Positions 46,487-55,066 are shown, counted from the first letter of the stretch. The stretch is 64,000 nt of DNA from PCPOR2b sp965220385 (GCA_965220385.1 OZ244825.1:5890001-5954000), one strand, 5' to 3'. Made by a program: numbers and translations. The notes: generated by a model not told the origin, from the sequence alone.

Positions 46487-46852
46487 TCAACCCCGCATGA
46501 TGGATTCAACCTCTGGCAGCACCGCTTTGACCGCCGCCTGATCAACGCCTGCAGCGACCCCATCGTAGCTGGCGGTGCGGATCATCTCGACGAGGTTGTT
46601 GCCGAGTTGTTCCATCGTCCAACCGATTGAATCGGGGACGGTCGCTGTATCGAGGTGGTGTTGCTCGTTTCTGCCGGACGGATCGTAGTGGTAGTGTGGG
46701 TCCTTTCGGAAGCAGTCGAACCGAAGCAGCTGCACCGCTTCACCATCGACATCGCCGTAGACGCGGACAGCGGGACCGCCGTCGCCGGTTATGGTCCGGT
46801 TATCAACGTGGAGTTCAACCCCACCGACTTGGAAAACCTTTTCCTGACTCAT
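46487..46852 (-). CDS. Hypothetical 121-residue cytoplasmic protein
   Basis: Family not recognised. The N-terminal half looks like a beta-sandwich (VELHVDNRTITGDGGPAVRV), with the phrase CFRKDPHYHYDPSGRNEQH, rich in His and Asp and possibly metal-binding. The C-terminal half is helical. GAGGGATT lies upstream of the ATG. No signal peptide. It stands alone between the giant protein and a plus-strand isomerase. Confidence 0.65.
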   Translation of the reverse strand: MSQEKVFQVGGVELHVDNRTITGDGGPAVRVYGDVDGEAVQLLRFDCFRKDPHYHYDPSGRNEQHHLDTATVPDSIGWTMEQLGNNLVEMIRTASYDGVAAGVDQAAVKAVLPEVESIMRG

Positions 46853-47160
46853 AGTAGAAATCCCTCCTTACCGTATCGGATAGATGACCAACATTATATC
46901 ATCTTCTGTGAGATAACACAATCACCTAAATTTTTCTTGGCACGACCCCCTTTTGGTGATAGAATAGCACAAATTCCTAATCATTGAAAATTGGAACGTT
47001 TCTGGTGACTGTCCTTTGTATCAGTCCTGATTGGCTTGGCGAGACATATCCAAGCCCCCTCTATGCTTTGTAGTGGATTTGTCGATCCGCTACTAGCGAT
47101 AATGCCCCAACGGTTTTCACGTTTCACGCATCACGTTTTACGCCACGGAGGTTATCTATT
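46853..47160. other. Divergent gap with two dispersed-repeat fragments
   Basis: 47025-47098 holds GGCTTGGCGAGACATATCCAAGC and AGTGGATTTGTCGATCC, a degraded copy of the element at 56197 and 58342. 47118-47140 holds CACGTTTCACGCATCACGTT. Promoters for both directions must lie here; none is clear. Confidence 0.6.
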
Positions 47161-48033
47161 ATGTTAGCTATCGGTATTTTCGCGCCTTACGGAACGGATC
47201 ATGACCGCAACATCGCCTTTTGTCACGATACCGATGTCCACCACATCGTCTTGGGTGCGGCTGGAATCGGTGAAGGCTCCGACGGTATCCCCTCAGCCGA
47301 GGCGCTGCAGGAGCTCGTTGATAAATACGCCGCTGCGGGAATCACGCTCGCTGCGCTCACACCCGCACGGATTCGTCAGGCTGCCTTCTCTGACCCTGAC
47401 ATCCAAAGGGAAGAGGTGGGGACCTTCAGCCGACTCATCGAAAATATGGGCGCCGCCGGCATCCCCTACGTTCACCTTTATCTCAACGTGGATCCATTGA
47501 GTTCTGACGACGAGAGAGAGGGGCTCTGGGGCGGTTTGGTTGAGGTTTATAACCAACTCACCGATGTCGCCGAAGCTGCGGGTGTCAAAATCTCCACCCA
47601 CCATTTCCATGTGCCGGACCGCCTGCTCTGGAACTACGAAACGATGTCACGGCTCTTAGGCGAAGTAAATAGCCCCGCGAGTGGTGTTACATACTGCCAA
47701 GGGAAATCCCAGATGGCAGGCGACGATTTGGTGGAAGATATCCTGAACTACCGAGATCAGATCTTTATGTTCCATATCCGTGACGTTGTGACAAAAGTTG
47801 AGGGCGACATCTCACCGGAGGTCGAAAAACGTCTGGCAGACATCGGTTACCTTGAAGTGGCTTTTGGTACGGGTGAAGTCGATATGGTCGGTTCGATCCG
47901 CGCGCTCAAGCAGATCAACTATCAGGGACAAATCTATCCCGAACACTATCCATCTATCGCCGGCGATTCCGCCGCCGGACTCGCTTGGACGATAGGCTAC
48001 ATTCGAGCTTTGGACGAGGCAGTCGAAGGTTGA
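47161..48033 (+). CDS. TIM-barrel sugar isomerase/mannonate dehydratase-like protein
   Basis: 290 residues. Conserved pieces: HHFHVPDRLLWNYETM, GVTYCQGKSQMAGDDLVEDI, FHIRDVVTKVEGD and GTGEVDMVGSIRALKQINY, then PEHYPSIAGDSAAGLAWTIG. These match the mannonate dehydratase (UxuA) region more closely than plain xylose isomerase-like proteins, but it is shorter than UxuA (about 350-400). It would dehydrate or isomerise sugar acids. CACGGAGG lies upstream of the ATG. Confidence 0.75.
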   Translation: MLAIGIFAPYGTDHDRNIAFCHDTDVHHIVLGAAGIGEGSDGIPSAEALQELVDKYAAAGITLAALTPARIRQAAFSDPDIQREEVGTFSRLIENMGAAGIPYVHLYLNVDPLSSDDEREGLWGGLVEVYNQLTDVAEAAGVKISTHHFHVPDRLLWNYETMSRLLGEVNSPASGVTYCQGKSQMAGDDLVEDILNYRDQIFMFHIRDVVTKVEGDISPEVEKRLADIGYLEVAFGTGEVDMVGSIRALKQINYQGQIYPEHYPSIAGDSAAGLAWTIGYIRALDEAVEG

Positions 48034-48097
48034 AAAATTGACCTTTTGTTTTCAAATGCAGGGAAGTGATGGTGATTAACCGCACCACCACACGCTT

Positions 48098-49486
48098 ATG
48101 GCAAAATATCCAAATATCGTACTGATGGGAATCGATTCCCTCCTCGCAACCCACATGAGTTGCTACGGCTACCACCGACTCACAACACCGCACATCGATC
48201 GGTTCGCGCAGGGCGGGACGCTCTTTGAACGCACCTACAGCGCACATGTTCCGACCACCAGTGCCTATGCATCGATGCTCACGGGTATGGATGTTTTCGG
48301 GACACAGGTGGTCGCGCTCCGGCACAAGGGACCGCTCAGACCGGAGGTCAAGACCCTGCCCGAAATCCTTCGAGAGGTCGGCTATGAGACAACCTGTGTC
48401 GGTTTCAGCGGAAATCCCAGTTCGCGCGGATTCGATAACTACCTGAACTATTCAGGGTGGGGAAGTTGGGACGAGGGTCCCAGTCCAAAAGCGCAGAATC
48501 TCAACGAGGTTACAATCCCCGAACTGGACCGTCTCGTCGCGGGAGGCAAACCGTTCCTCCTGTTCTTGCGCCACATGGACCCGCATTCCCCGTATCTCCC
48601 ACCGCCCCCGTATGAGCGGATGTTCTATCACGGCGACGAGTGTGATCCGTCCAACAGGTCAATGGAGCCGGTAATGGGTTTCAAGCCGTTCTGCGACTAC
48701 TTTGCGAGGTGGATGCCGCCCGGTGTTACGGACAAGGATTATATTATCGCTCAATATGACGGCGCGATCGCCTATATGGACGCTTGCATCCAGACCATAT
48801 TTAACGCCTTGGAAGCGCACGGTATCTTCGACGAAACCATCGTCGTTGTCAACGGGGATCACGGTGAGACGCTCTACGATCATGAATGCTGGTTTGACCA
48901 CCACGGGATCTATGATGTCACCCTGCATGTGCCGTTGATTATCCGCTATCCGGGCAAAGTTCCCGCTGGCAAACGGGTAAGCGGCTTTAATCAGCATAAG
49001 GCGCTGGTGCCGACTGTCCTTGAATTAGCGGAGATCGAAACAGGTATCGCGTTCGATGGGGTGAGTCTGATGCCGTTGGTTAAGGGCGAGATCCCCTCCT
49101 ACGAAAGCGAAATTTATATCACGGAATGCACCTGGATGCGGAAGCACGGTTGGCGCACACCGGAATGGAAGTTGATTATCGCCTTAGAGCCGGATTTCCA
49201 TTTCAAGCCGCCGGTCGAACTGTACAATCTCATTGAGGATCCCGACGAAAACAACAATCTCGCCGAAATATATCCGGACGTTGTAGCGATGCTCGAAACA
49301 CGAATGCAGAAATGGATTGCGAAACGTGAGGCGGAAACGGGTTTCAGGAATCCGATCATGACACAGGAGGACTGGCACGGTCATGAGGGGTTGGGGCACT
49401 TCAAGACCTCCCAACAGGCGTATGACACGCTGCATATCGGCGAACGGGGCGAGGCAGCGCGGCGACAGGTAGCATTAAAAAAATAA
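48098..49486 (+). CDS. Sulfatase-superfamily protein with Thr at the nucleophile site
   Basis: 462 residues, alkaline-phosphatase/sulfatase fold. Metal ligands: MGIDSL (D13) and NGDHGETLYDHECWFDHHG. Aligned on the conserved LTG (residues 61-63), the Cys-x-Pro-x-Arg motif of type I sulfatases is replaced by T53-T54-S55-A56-Y57. No formylglycine can form, but Thr is the nucleophile in nucleotide pyrophosphatase/phosphodiesterase relatives. It could therefore be a phosphodiesterase or a Thr-dependent variant. No signal peptide. The ribosome site is poor, though the N-terminus is canonical. Confidence 0.85.
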   Translation: MAKYPNIVLMGIDSLLATHMSCYGYHRLTTPHIDRFAQGGTLFERTYSAHVPTTSAYASMLTGMDVFGTQVVALRHKGPLRPEVKTLPEILREVGYETTCVGFSGNPSSRGFDNYLNYSGWGSWDEGPSPKAQNLNEVTIPELDRLVAGGKPFLLFLRHMDPHSPYLPPPPYERMFYHGDECDPSNRSMEPVMGFKPFCDYFARWMPPGVTDKDYIIAQYDGAIAYMDACIQTIFNALEAHGIFDETIVVVNGDHGETLYDHECWFDHHGIYDVTLHVPLIIRYPGKVPAGKRVSGFNQHKALVPTVLELAEIETGIAFDGVSLMPLVKGEIPSYESEIYITECTWMRKHGWRTPEWKLIIALEPDFHFKPPVELYNLIEDPDENNNLAEIYPDVVAMLETRMQKWIAKREAETGFRNPIMTQEDWHGHEGLGHFKTSQQAYDTLHIGERGEAARRQVALKK

Positions 49487-49511
49487 CGTTCATGTAAAAA
49501 ATCAGGCAACA

Positions 49512-49544
49512 GAAACCGAAGTTTTTACCAAAAACTTTGGTTTC
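49512..49544. terminator. GAAACCGAAG-type terminator hairpin (second copy)
   Basis: GAAACCGAAGTTTTT (49512-49526) pairs with AAAAACTTTGGTTTC (49530-49544), 15 bp with one G-U, loop 3. It follows the stop by 25 bases. A CACGTTTCACGCATCACG repeat copy follows at 49563-49592. Confidence 0.72.
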
Positions 49545-49562
49545 TCTTAGCGCAAATGATTT

Positions 49563-49592
49563 TCACGTTTCACGCATCACGTTTCACGTTTT
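49563..49592. repeat. CACGTTTCACGCATCACG dispersed repeat
   Basis: Contains CACGTTTCACGCATCACGTT plus an extra TCACGTTTT. One of four copies in the window, all in gaps upstream of plus-strand genes. Confidence 0.7.
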
Positions 49593-49640
49593 CTTTTGAC
49601 ATGAGCCTTCACTAATTTGTACCTATAGAGAGGTATTCCC

Positions 49641-50468
49641 ATGCACCTTACAGAAAAACAACTCAACTTTTTCCACACCTTTGGGTTCATCCATGTTCCA
49701 CAGCTTTTCAACCCGGACGAGGTCGCTTGGATTACCGAAGAGTTTGAGCATGTCCTCGATACTTACGGAAAGGGCAATGCACATGACGGTTCACAACGGA
49801 CCATGATTGTGCCGACAATCGATCACAGCGAAAAGTTGTGTACACTGCTCGATGACCCACGCGTCGTCGGTATCGCATCCGATATTTTGGGGGAAGACTT
49901 TAATTACGCTTCTGGCGATGGCAACTACTATAGCGGCGATACCGGCTGGCACGCCGATGGTGGATACCCAGAACTTTTCGCGATCAAAATTGCATATTAT
50001 CTCGACCCGTTAACCCGCGATACCGGCTGTTTGCGCGTTATTCCGGGTAGCCATCGGCCCGACTCCTTTTGGCGGACGGAAAATGTGGCACCGCGGGATT
50101 CGGAAGAACTGTGGGGCGTCCCACCCTCCGAGGTGCCGGGTAATGTCGCCTTAGAGACGAACCCCGGTGATCTGGCGATCTTTTATCACGATACGCTTCA
50201 CGCTGCCTTCGGCGGCAGCGAGCGCCGGCGTATGTTCACGATGAATCTGATCAGGCAGGGGGTAACGGAGGAAGGGATTGCGCGTGTGGATCAGTACCTC
50301 CGCCATCACTGTCCGGTCGCGCACGGGTTCAAAATCGGCGGTATGTACACCGATCTGATGCTGGAGACTGCAAGTCCGGAACGGCTCCGTCATCTGTCTC
50401 AGTTGCATGAGCGTCACGCAATCGTTCACCCGCACGACACGCGTCCCCAACCGCTGCCACGCCTGTGA
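49641..50468 (+). CDS. Phytanoyl-CoA dioxygenase (PhyH) family protein (third copy)
   Basis: 275 residues. Iron triad: H-x-D in TGWHADGGYPE and distal His in FYHDTLHAAFGG, with Arg in SERRRMFTM for 2-oxoglutarate. N-terminus LTEKQLNFFHTFGFIHVPQL is the typical PhyH start. Substrate unknown. The ribosome site AGAGAGG is adequate. It stands downstream of the Thr-type sulfatase homologue with a terminator-like hairpin between, so it may be transcribed separately. Confidence 0.9.
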   Translation: MHLTEKQLNFFHTFGFIHVPQLFNPDEVAWITEEFEHVLDTYGKGNAHDGSQRTMIVPTIDHSEKLCTLLDDPRVVGIASDILGEDFNYASGDGNYYSGDTGWHADGGYPELFAIKIAYYLDPLTRDTGCLRVIPGSHRPDSFWRTENVAPRDSEELWGVPPSEVPGNVALETNPGDLAIFYHDTLHAAFGGSERRRMFTMNLIRQGVTEEGIARVDQYLRHHCPVAHGFKIGGMYTDLMLETASPERLRHLSQLHERHAIVHPHDTRPQPLPRL

Positions 50469-50543
50469 TATAGTAGTAGGCATACTCCGTATGCCGTAAC
50501 ACCTGTGCATGCTGCCTTTAGCAAGCAAGATGACGGCAAACAC

Positions 50544-50714
50544 ATGAATAAAAAATTACCCTCCCCTCTGGCCTTTGATACCCCGGAGGAAGAAGACGAA
50601 TTTTGGCAAACACATAGTCCTCTCGATTTTGAGCATGAGGAAGCGAGTATTCCCGAACCACGTCGGTTTGTTCGACTATACGAGACGAGATTTCATAGCT
50701 TAGAGGACAGATAG
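50544..50714 (+). CDS. CopG-like antitoxin protein without visible toxin
   Basis: 56 residues. FDTPEEEDEFWQTHSPLDFE is close to the CopG-type antitoxin pattern (E-E-x-x-FW-x-T-H-D/S). The C-terminus is Arg-rich. The start at 50544 gives a conventional beginning (MNKKLPSPLAF); a longer frame from 50505 is possible. The stop is two bases before the ABC permease start, so the two are coupled. No toxin ORF is adjacent. Confidence 0.5.
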   Translation: MNKKLPSPLAFDTPEEEDEFWQTHSPLDFEHEEASIPEPRRFVRLYETRFHSLEDR

Positions 50715-50716
50715 CA

Positions 50717-51895
50717 ATGTCCATCTTTCTCATCGGAATGGATCAGACTGTGGGCGCCCTCCATTTCGGCGACCGTATTGCTTGGATCTGGCGTTCCGGT
50801 GCCTACGGTAACCTGCTCCTGCTCGCGATGATTGCAGCGGCGATCATTCTCATCCGATACGCCGCACGTCAGGAGTATTGGCGGAATGCTGCGCGTCAGG
50901 TCCGTGGACGACGGTTGGCGATGCTCTCCTTTGGTATTCTATCGGTCTACCTGTTGGTTGGACTGCTCGATAGCATCCGTTGGAGTGATCCGGTGATCAA
51001 CCCGGACGGGAAACTGACCCGCAACGAGTCGGGTCAACTGATCTACTCCCCGCGAAGGTGGAGCCTGCTCGATCGGATCTGTACGCCGTTACGTGAGAAC
51101 GCCGAAAAAACCTACTCCGCTCCCCTCGCAACCCACCTCTACACCAAAAGCACGATCCGGCAACCGGACGGGCGGGTCACCCGCGAACATCCGCCGCTAC
51201 AACACCCACGTTCACACCTCTTTGGGACGGACAAGGTCGGCACCGATGTCTTCTACCGCGCGCTGAAAGGGATTCGGACCGCGCTAATCATCGGTGGATT
51301 CACAACGTTGACCGCGATCCCGTTCGCACTCTGCTTCGGTGTGCTCGCTGGCTATTTCGGGGGACGGGTCGATGATGTCGTTCAATATATCTACTCCACC
51401 CTCGCGTCCATTCCGAGCATTCTACTGATCGCTGCGTTCATGCTCCTGTTCGGGCACGGTCTGTTTAACCTCTGTCTCATCCTGGGTATCAGCAGTTGGA
51501 CGGGGCTGTGTCGCCTGCTGCGCGGCGAGACCCTCAAGCTGCGGGAACTGGAGTATATCCAAGCCGCGGAAGCGTTCGGCACAAGTCGGTGGAAGATCCT
51601 TCTCAAACATATCGTCCCAAACGTTATGCACATCGTTCTTATCTCCGCGGTCCTACGTTTCAGCGGACTGGTGTTCTTTGAAGCGCTGCTGACCTATCTC
51701 CAGATCGGTGTGGATCCGACGACAGGCAGTTGGGGCAACATGATTAACACCGCCCGCTTGGAGTTAGCCCGCGATCCGGTGGTCTGGTGGAATCTGATCG
51801 CCGCATTTACCTTTATGTTTGGGTTGGTGTTACCGGCAAATCTGTTCGGGGATGCGGTGCGTGATGCGTTGGATCCGCGCCTGCGAACGGAATAG
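50717..51895 (+). CDS. ABC transporter permease of the peptide (DppC/OppC) type
   Basis: 392 residues. One N-terminal helix, a long hydrophilic insertion (about residues 80-165) with HLFGTDKVGTDVFYRALKGI, then five membrane helices. The coupling helix (EAA loop) is EAFGTSRWKILLKHIVPNV. HLFGTDxxGxDVFSRxxxG is the DppC family signature. DppB, ATPases and the binding protein are absent here, so it is an orphan component. The insertion after the first helix is longer than in DppC (usual total about 300). AGAGGACAG lies upstream of the ATG. Confidence 0.87.
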   Translation: MSIFLIGMDQTVGALHFGDRIAWIWRSGAYGNLLLLAMIAAAIILIRYAARQEYWRNAARQVRGRRLAMLSFGILSVYLLVGLLDSIRWSDPVINPDGKLTRNESGQLIYSPRRWSLLDRICTPLRENAEKTYSAPLATHLYTKSTIRQPDGRVTREHPPLQHPRSHLFGTDKVGTDVFYRALKGIRTALIIGGFTTLTAIPFALCFGVLAGYFGGRVDDVVQYIYSTLASIPSILLIAAFMLLFGHGLFNLCLILGISSWTGLCRLLRGETLKLRELEYIQAAEAFGTSRWKILLKHIVPNVMHIVLISAVLRFSGLVFFEALLTYLQIGVDPTTGSWGNMINTARLELARDPVVWWNLIAAFTFMFGLVLPANLFGDAVRDALDPRLRTE

Positions 51896-51911
51896 AAAAA
51901 GGAGGATGAAA

Positions 51912-52205
51912 ATGGATATTATGGACACTTTTACAGTGAACGTGACGGGAGGGTTATGGAGCCTGCCTGTCGGTGCAATTGCTATCTGTGCGTCTGTTAT
52001 TGCGCTCATTGTGCATATTGCCTTTGCGATAGCACTGTTTCGGGATGCGACCAATTTGCCCACTCATAGAAAACCGATTTTCGTGGGTCCCATGATTTGG
52101 TTTTTGGGGGCACTCGTCGGGGGCATGTTTGTCGCAGCTATCTACTGGGTCATGCACCATTCACGCTTGAATCAATCGGTGCCCGTAACCCTACCAGAAA
52201 ATTAA
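51912..52205 (+). CDS. Small two-helix membrane protein
   Basis: 97 residues with two membrane helices: VGAIAICASVIALIVHIAFA and IWFLGALVGGMFVAAIYWVM. The style suggests a PLDc_N/PD-like small membrane protein, but no family is certain. Start: AAAAAGGAGG precedes two Met codons; 51912 has the better spacing (about six bases). It follows the permease stop by 16 bases, so it is probably in the same transcript. Confidence 0.6.
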   Translation: MDIMDTFTVNVTGGLWSLPVGAIAICASVIALIVHIAFAIALFRDATNLPTHRKPIFVGPMIWFLGALVGGMFVAAIYWVMHHSRLNQSVPVTLPEN

Positions 52206-52213
52206 GATAACCC

Positions 52214-52483
52214 GTGACGCCGGACCCGCAAGATGCCACAGGGCAGTATGAATTGAAAAAGTATCAACTCTGGGAAGAGCGACCTCAGGAGGGTTTCATG
52301 CCCTTCCAGTATGACGGGGTGATCTCTGCTGATCCGGGGGTTGACTTTTCGGACGCAATCCAAAACCCTGTTATCGTTTCAATCATGGCTGCAGCGGGGA
52401 ATATACGTCGGGGGAAGGTTGCAACCCCACCACTGCCCCTGAGTAGACTACTCGTTAAAACTATCCCCCTCTTAAGATGTTGA
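52214..52483 (+). CDS. Hypothetical 89-residue protein, weak evidence
   Basis: Not recognised. GTG start at 52214 with little ribosome-site support. The first 50 residues (YELKKYQLWEERPQEGFMPF and QYDGVISADPGVDFSD) look protein-like; the last 35 do not. It may be a truncated gene whose end has been replaced. It lies eight bases after the preceding stop. Confidence 0.35.
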   Translation: MTPDPQDATGQYELKKYQLWEERPQEGFMPFQYDGVISADPGVDFSDAIQNPVIVSIMAAAGNIRRGKVATPPLPLSRLLVKTIPLLRC

Positions 52484-52521
52484 TGACTGATTAACAGTAT
52501 TTTCTATTCCTTGAAAAACTG

Positions 52522-52656
52522 ATGAAAGTGTGCGATAATAAAGTTTTACCAATGGATTACATCAGGGAGCAACTGAAACGAATCAGACAAGAAATCGCAG
52601 GAGATCGCACCGAAATTAGGAAACTGAACCAGAGTCACAATCAACCCAAACGGTGA
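52522..52656 (+). CDS. Possible 44-residue charged small ORF
   Basis: ATG at 52522, stop TGA at 52654. The middle, MDYIREQLKRIRQEIAGDR, looks like a helix. No ribosome site. Interpret with caution. Confidence 0.25.
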   Translation: MKVCDNKVLPMDYIREQLKRIRQEIAGDRTEIRKLNQSHNQPKR

Positions 52657-52769
52657 CAATAGCAATTCTTAAAAATAAACTTTTTATTTTTTGTTGCGTT
52701 TTATTTCAAATGCTCGTAAAATGGATATTATTCGATAAGGATGCAAGACGTTGATAAGGAGGTTATGTC

Positions 52770-53372
52770 GTGCGTACAACTATGTTAGTCTTACTTATCT
52801 GCGTACTCACACAGATTACTGCTTTCGCTGAGTTGACAAAACAGGATTTGGACGAAATCCAAAAAGTTGTCAAAGAAGAAATCTCTGCGTCGGAACAGCG
52901 CACAGACATTAAGCTGGCAGACATAAACACCGAAATCAAGCTGGTACGTAAAGACATTGACGCGGTCAACCAACGTATCGACGCGGTCAACCAACGAGTT
53001 GACGATGTTCACAGGCTCGTAACTGGAATCCTTGCAATGATTGCAGTGATTGTAGTCGTTGCAACAGCTATGACGTATGCAGCGAAACAATTGAGTAGCG
53101 CGATGACGGAGCAATCAAAATCGCGTGGCGCTGTGGAGAAGATGAGCGAACTGTTAGAATCCAACACGAAATCGAGAGAGGAAACCAATAGATTGCTTGA
53201 ACAGCGTACCGAAGAAGCAAAGAACCTTTTGCGCAGACATGAGGAATTGGGAGAAGAGACAAAAGCACAATTTGCAAATTTACAAGCGAAAACAGAAGAA
53301 CTGCAGACGCTCATGGAAGAATTGAGAGATGACTCGAGCACCGACCCAATCGCTCATGCGCCCGCCGATTAA
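52770..53372 (+). CDS. Exported coiled-coil membrane protein
   Basis: 200 residues. Signal peptide RTTMLVLLICVLTQITAFAE, then coiled coil with tandem repeats DAVNQRIDAVNQRVD, one membrane helix (VTGILAMIAVIVVVATAMTY) and a second coiled coil (RTEEAKNLLRRHEELGEETK). No catalytic motif. GTG start with AAGGAGG upstream. Function unknown; the topology resembles envelope scaffold or methyl-accepting-like signalling partners. It precedes an exported serine protease on the same strand. Confidence 0.65.
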   Translation: MRTTMLVLLICVLTQITAFAELTKQDLDEIQKVVKEEISASEQRTDIKLADINTEIKLVRKDIDAVNQRIDAVNQRVDDVHRLVTGILAMIAVIVVVATAMTYAAKQLSSAMTEQSKSRGAVEKMSELLESNTKSREETNRLLEQRTEEAKNLLRRHEELGEETKAQFANLQAKTEELQTLMEELRDDSSTDPIAHAPAD

Positions 53373-53407
53373 ACCCAAACCATTCCTATCGCGCCACTAA
53401 TCGATAA

Positions 53408-54151
53408 ATGATGCAATCCAATAACCTGATTGTCAGTGCCCTGCTTACCCTCCTTTTCCTATCCTTGCTCTCCTGCGCCGACAAGCCCGCCGAACCCGAA
53501 CTCACCGAAGAAGATGTTGCCCGGATTGTTGCTGATGAACTTGCGAGTATGGCTGAGGCGGAAAAAACGCCTCTACCGCCTCAAGTGATTGCTGCAACCG
53601 CGCTCAGGTCTACGGTCTATCTGCGTATCCAAACAAAACACAAAAACTATTACGGATCGGGATTTGTAGTCGGTAAGGAGATGATTGCGACCTGTGAGCA
53701 TGTTCTTGAGGGGATGGTGAGCGGAACTGCTGAGTCGGTCTTTGATGAGAGGAAGTATCCAATCACAGAGACTCTGGCTGTCTCGCAAAAGCACGACCTT
53801 GCGATTGTAGAAGTGAAAGGGTTCACAGCATCGCCGCTCACGCTTGGCGATAGTAGTTCTAGTTCGGTTCAGGTGGGCGAGACTGTTTATGTAACAGGGA
53901 ATCCGAAAAAACTCAAAGGCATATTTTCACAAGGGGTGATCAGCGGCATTCGACATGAAGGCAATGAATCGGTCAACGGGAAAGTTTTTCAGATGACCGC
54001 CCCGATTTCCCCGGGAAGCAGTGGCGGTCCCGTGCTTAATGGATACCTTGAGGTTATTGGTGTTGCTGGAGGCGATGAATTAGGAGCACAAAATCTCAAC
54101 TTCGCTGTACCGGTCAATTTCCTCAGAATCCTGCTCTCCACAATCCGCTAA
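53408..54151 (+). CDS. Trypsin-like serine protease lipoprotein
   Basis: 247 residues. Lipobox LLSC directs lipid attachment. An acidic helix follows, then a trypsin/HtrA-like protease domain: His in ATCEHVLEG, Asp in KHDLAIVEV, Ser in SPGSSGGPVLNG. There is no PDZ domain, so this is a short form. It probably acts in the periplasm or at the cell surface on misfolded or target proteins. The ribosome site is poor. It lies 35 bases after the coiled-coil gene. Confidence 0.87.
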   Translation: MMQSNNLIVSALLTLLFLSLLSCADKPAEPELTEEDVARIVADELASMAEAEKTPLPPQVIAATALRSTVYLRIQTKHKNYYGSGFVVGKEMIATCEHVLEGMVSGTAESVFDERKYPITETLAVSQKHDLAIVEVKGFTASPLTLGDSSSSSVQVGETVYVTGNPKKLKGIFSQGVISGIRHEGNESVNGKVFQMTAPISPGSSGGPVLNGYLEVIGVAGGDELGAQNLNFAVPVNFLRILLSTIR

Positions 54152-54352
54152 AGCGCCTTCCCACTGCTCTCAATCCAACCTCCTCGTCCGCCAATTGAAT
54201 TGCCAAGCCCTCAAGCCCGCCAGCAATATCCGCTGTGACTTGTCCATCGTGCACAGAGACCGGAATCGTTGCCCCATTCCCCCGATTGGGTTACCTGCCC
54301 AACATCGCAGGGGCGCGGTCCCCTCGCCCATCCCCCAACTATCCAAGCCGTA
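54152..54352. other. Gap with possible decayed minus-strand coding fragment
   Basis: On the minus strand, 54291 down to 54123 reads ATIPVSVHDGQVTADIAGGL and EGLAIQLADEEVGLRAVG then a stop inside the end of the protease gene. No start or known family. Probably remnant or chance. Confidence 0.25.
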
Positions 54353-54943
54353 TTAAAACCGCCACTCCAACAACGTCCCGCGATGCCGTGAAACGAGCGC
54401 GCCGGTGAGTGTGCCGACCGCTGCGCCGGCAATCACATCGGAGGCGTAGTGCCTGCCCAGATAGATCCGCGTGAATCCGACCAATCCCGCGCCGATATAG
54501 AGCGGAATGCGGAGTTTGGGATACCGATTCCCGAGGAGCGTCGCACCGGCGAAAGCGTAGGCGGTGTGCCCCGACGGAAACGCCGGATTACTCGCATCGT
54601 CGAGGGGACGCTTACGCCCGATGATCTCCTTCATCCCCCAAACAATCACACCCGTGCTGATGAACGTGGAGGCAAGTAGCCTGCCTGTGTCACGGTGCGT
54701 ATCGCCGCCGTATGCCATCAGGAGCAGAGAAACCCCCAACATCGTCCTGCCATCGCCAAGATAGGTGCCCAACTCCATAGCGGTGCCGAGCGGCTCAGTT
54801 CGTGGCGGTTCATCGTAGATCGCATCGAATATGTCTTGGTCCAACCGAATAAAAAAATTATCTTCTTCGGCGTACCCCGCGACAGAGGTTAGGCAGATGA
54901 GGAACACCCACAGGAAAAATCGGAATGTTTGTGTGTTTATCAT
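54353..54943 (-). CDS. PAP2 family phosphatase
   Basis: 196 residues. Signal peptide, then PAP2 motifs: KEIIGRKRP (motif 1), FPSGHTAYAFA (motif 2) and TRIYLGRHYASDVIAG (motif 3), with the catalytic His residues present. It removes phosphate from lipid phosphates such as undecaprenyl pyrophosphate or phosphatidate. Membrane helices lie between the motifs. The ribosome site is weak. It stands divergent from the protease gene's 3' region and upstream of a terminator hairpin that serves the esterase gene. Confidence 0.92.
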   Translation of the reverse strand: MINTQTFRFFLWVFLICLTSVAGYAEEDNFFIRLDQDIFDAIYDEPPRTEPLGTAMELGTYLGDGRTMLGVSLLLMAYGGDTHRDTGRLLASTFISTGVIVWGMKEIIGRKRPLDDASNPAFPSGHTAYAFAGATLLGNRYPKLRIPLYIGAGLVGFTRIYLGRHYASDVIAGAAVGTLTGALVSRHRGTLLEWRF

Positions 54944-55007
54944 TGATAAAAGCCCACTACGGTTCAGTATATGGTGAGAATGTGGCGTTGAATAGTGGAT
55001 TACGGAA

Positions 55008-55039
55008 GAAACCGAGTTTTGAAGAAAAAACTCGGTTTC
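55008..55039. terminator. GAAACCGAG-type terminator hairpin (third copy)
   Basis: GAAACCGAGTTTT (55008-55020) pairs with AAAACTCGGTTTC (55027-55039), 13 bp, loop GAAGAA. It lies just downstream of the esterase stop, read on the minus strand. Confidence 0.72.
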
Positions 55040-55066
55040 AGAGCGAAATGACTTTTCACACAGGCT

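Noticed and set aside
52959..53000. Tandem repeat GACGCGGTCAACCAACG
   Set aside because: It encodes the coiled-coil heptads DAVNQRI/DAVNQRV and is part of the gene.
54123..54291. Minus-strand fragment reading HDGQVTADIAGGLEGLAI
   Set aside because: No start, no family match known to me, and it overlaps the protease 3' end; noted only as a possible remnant.
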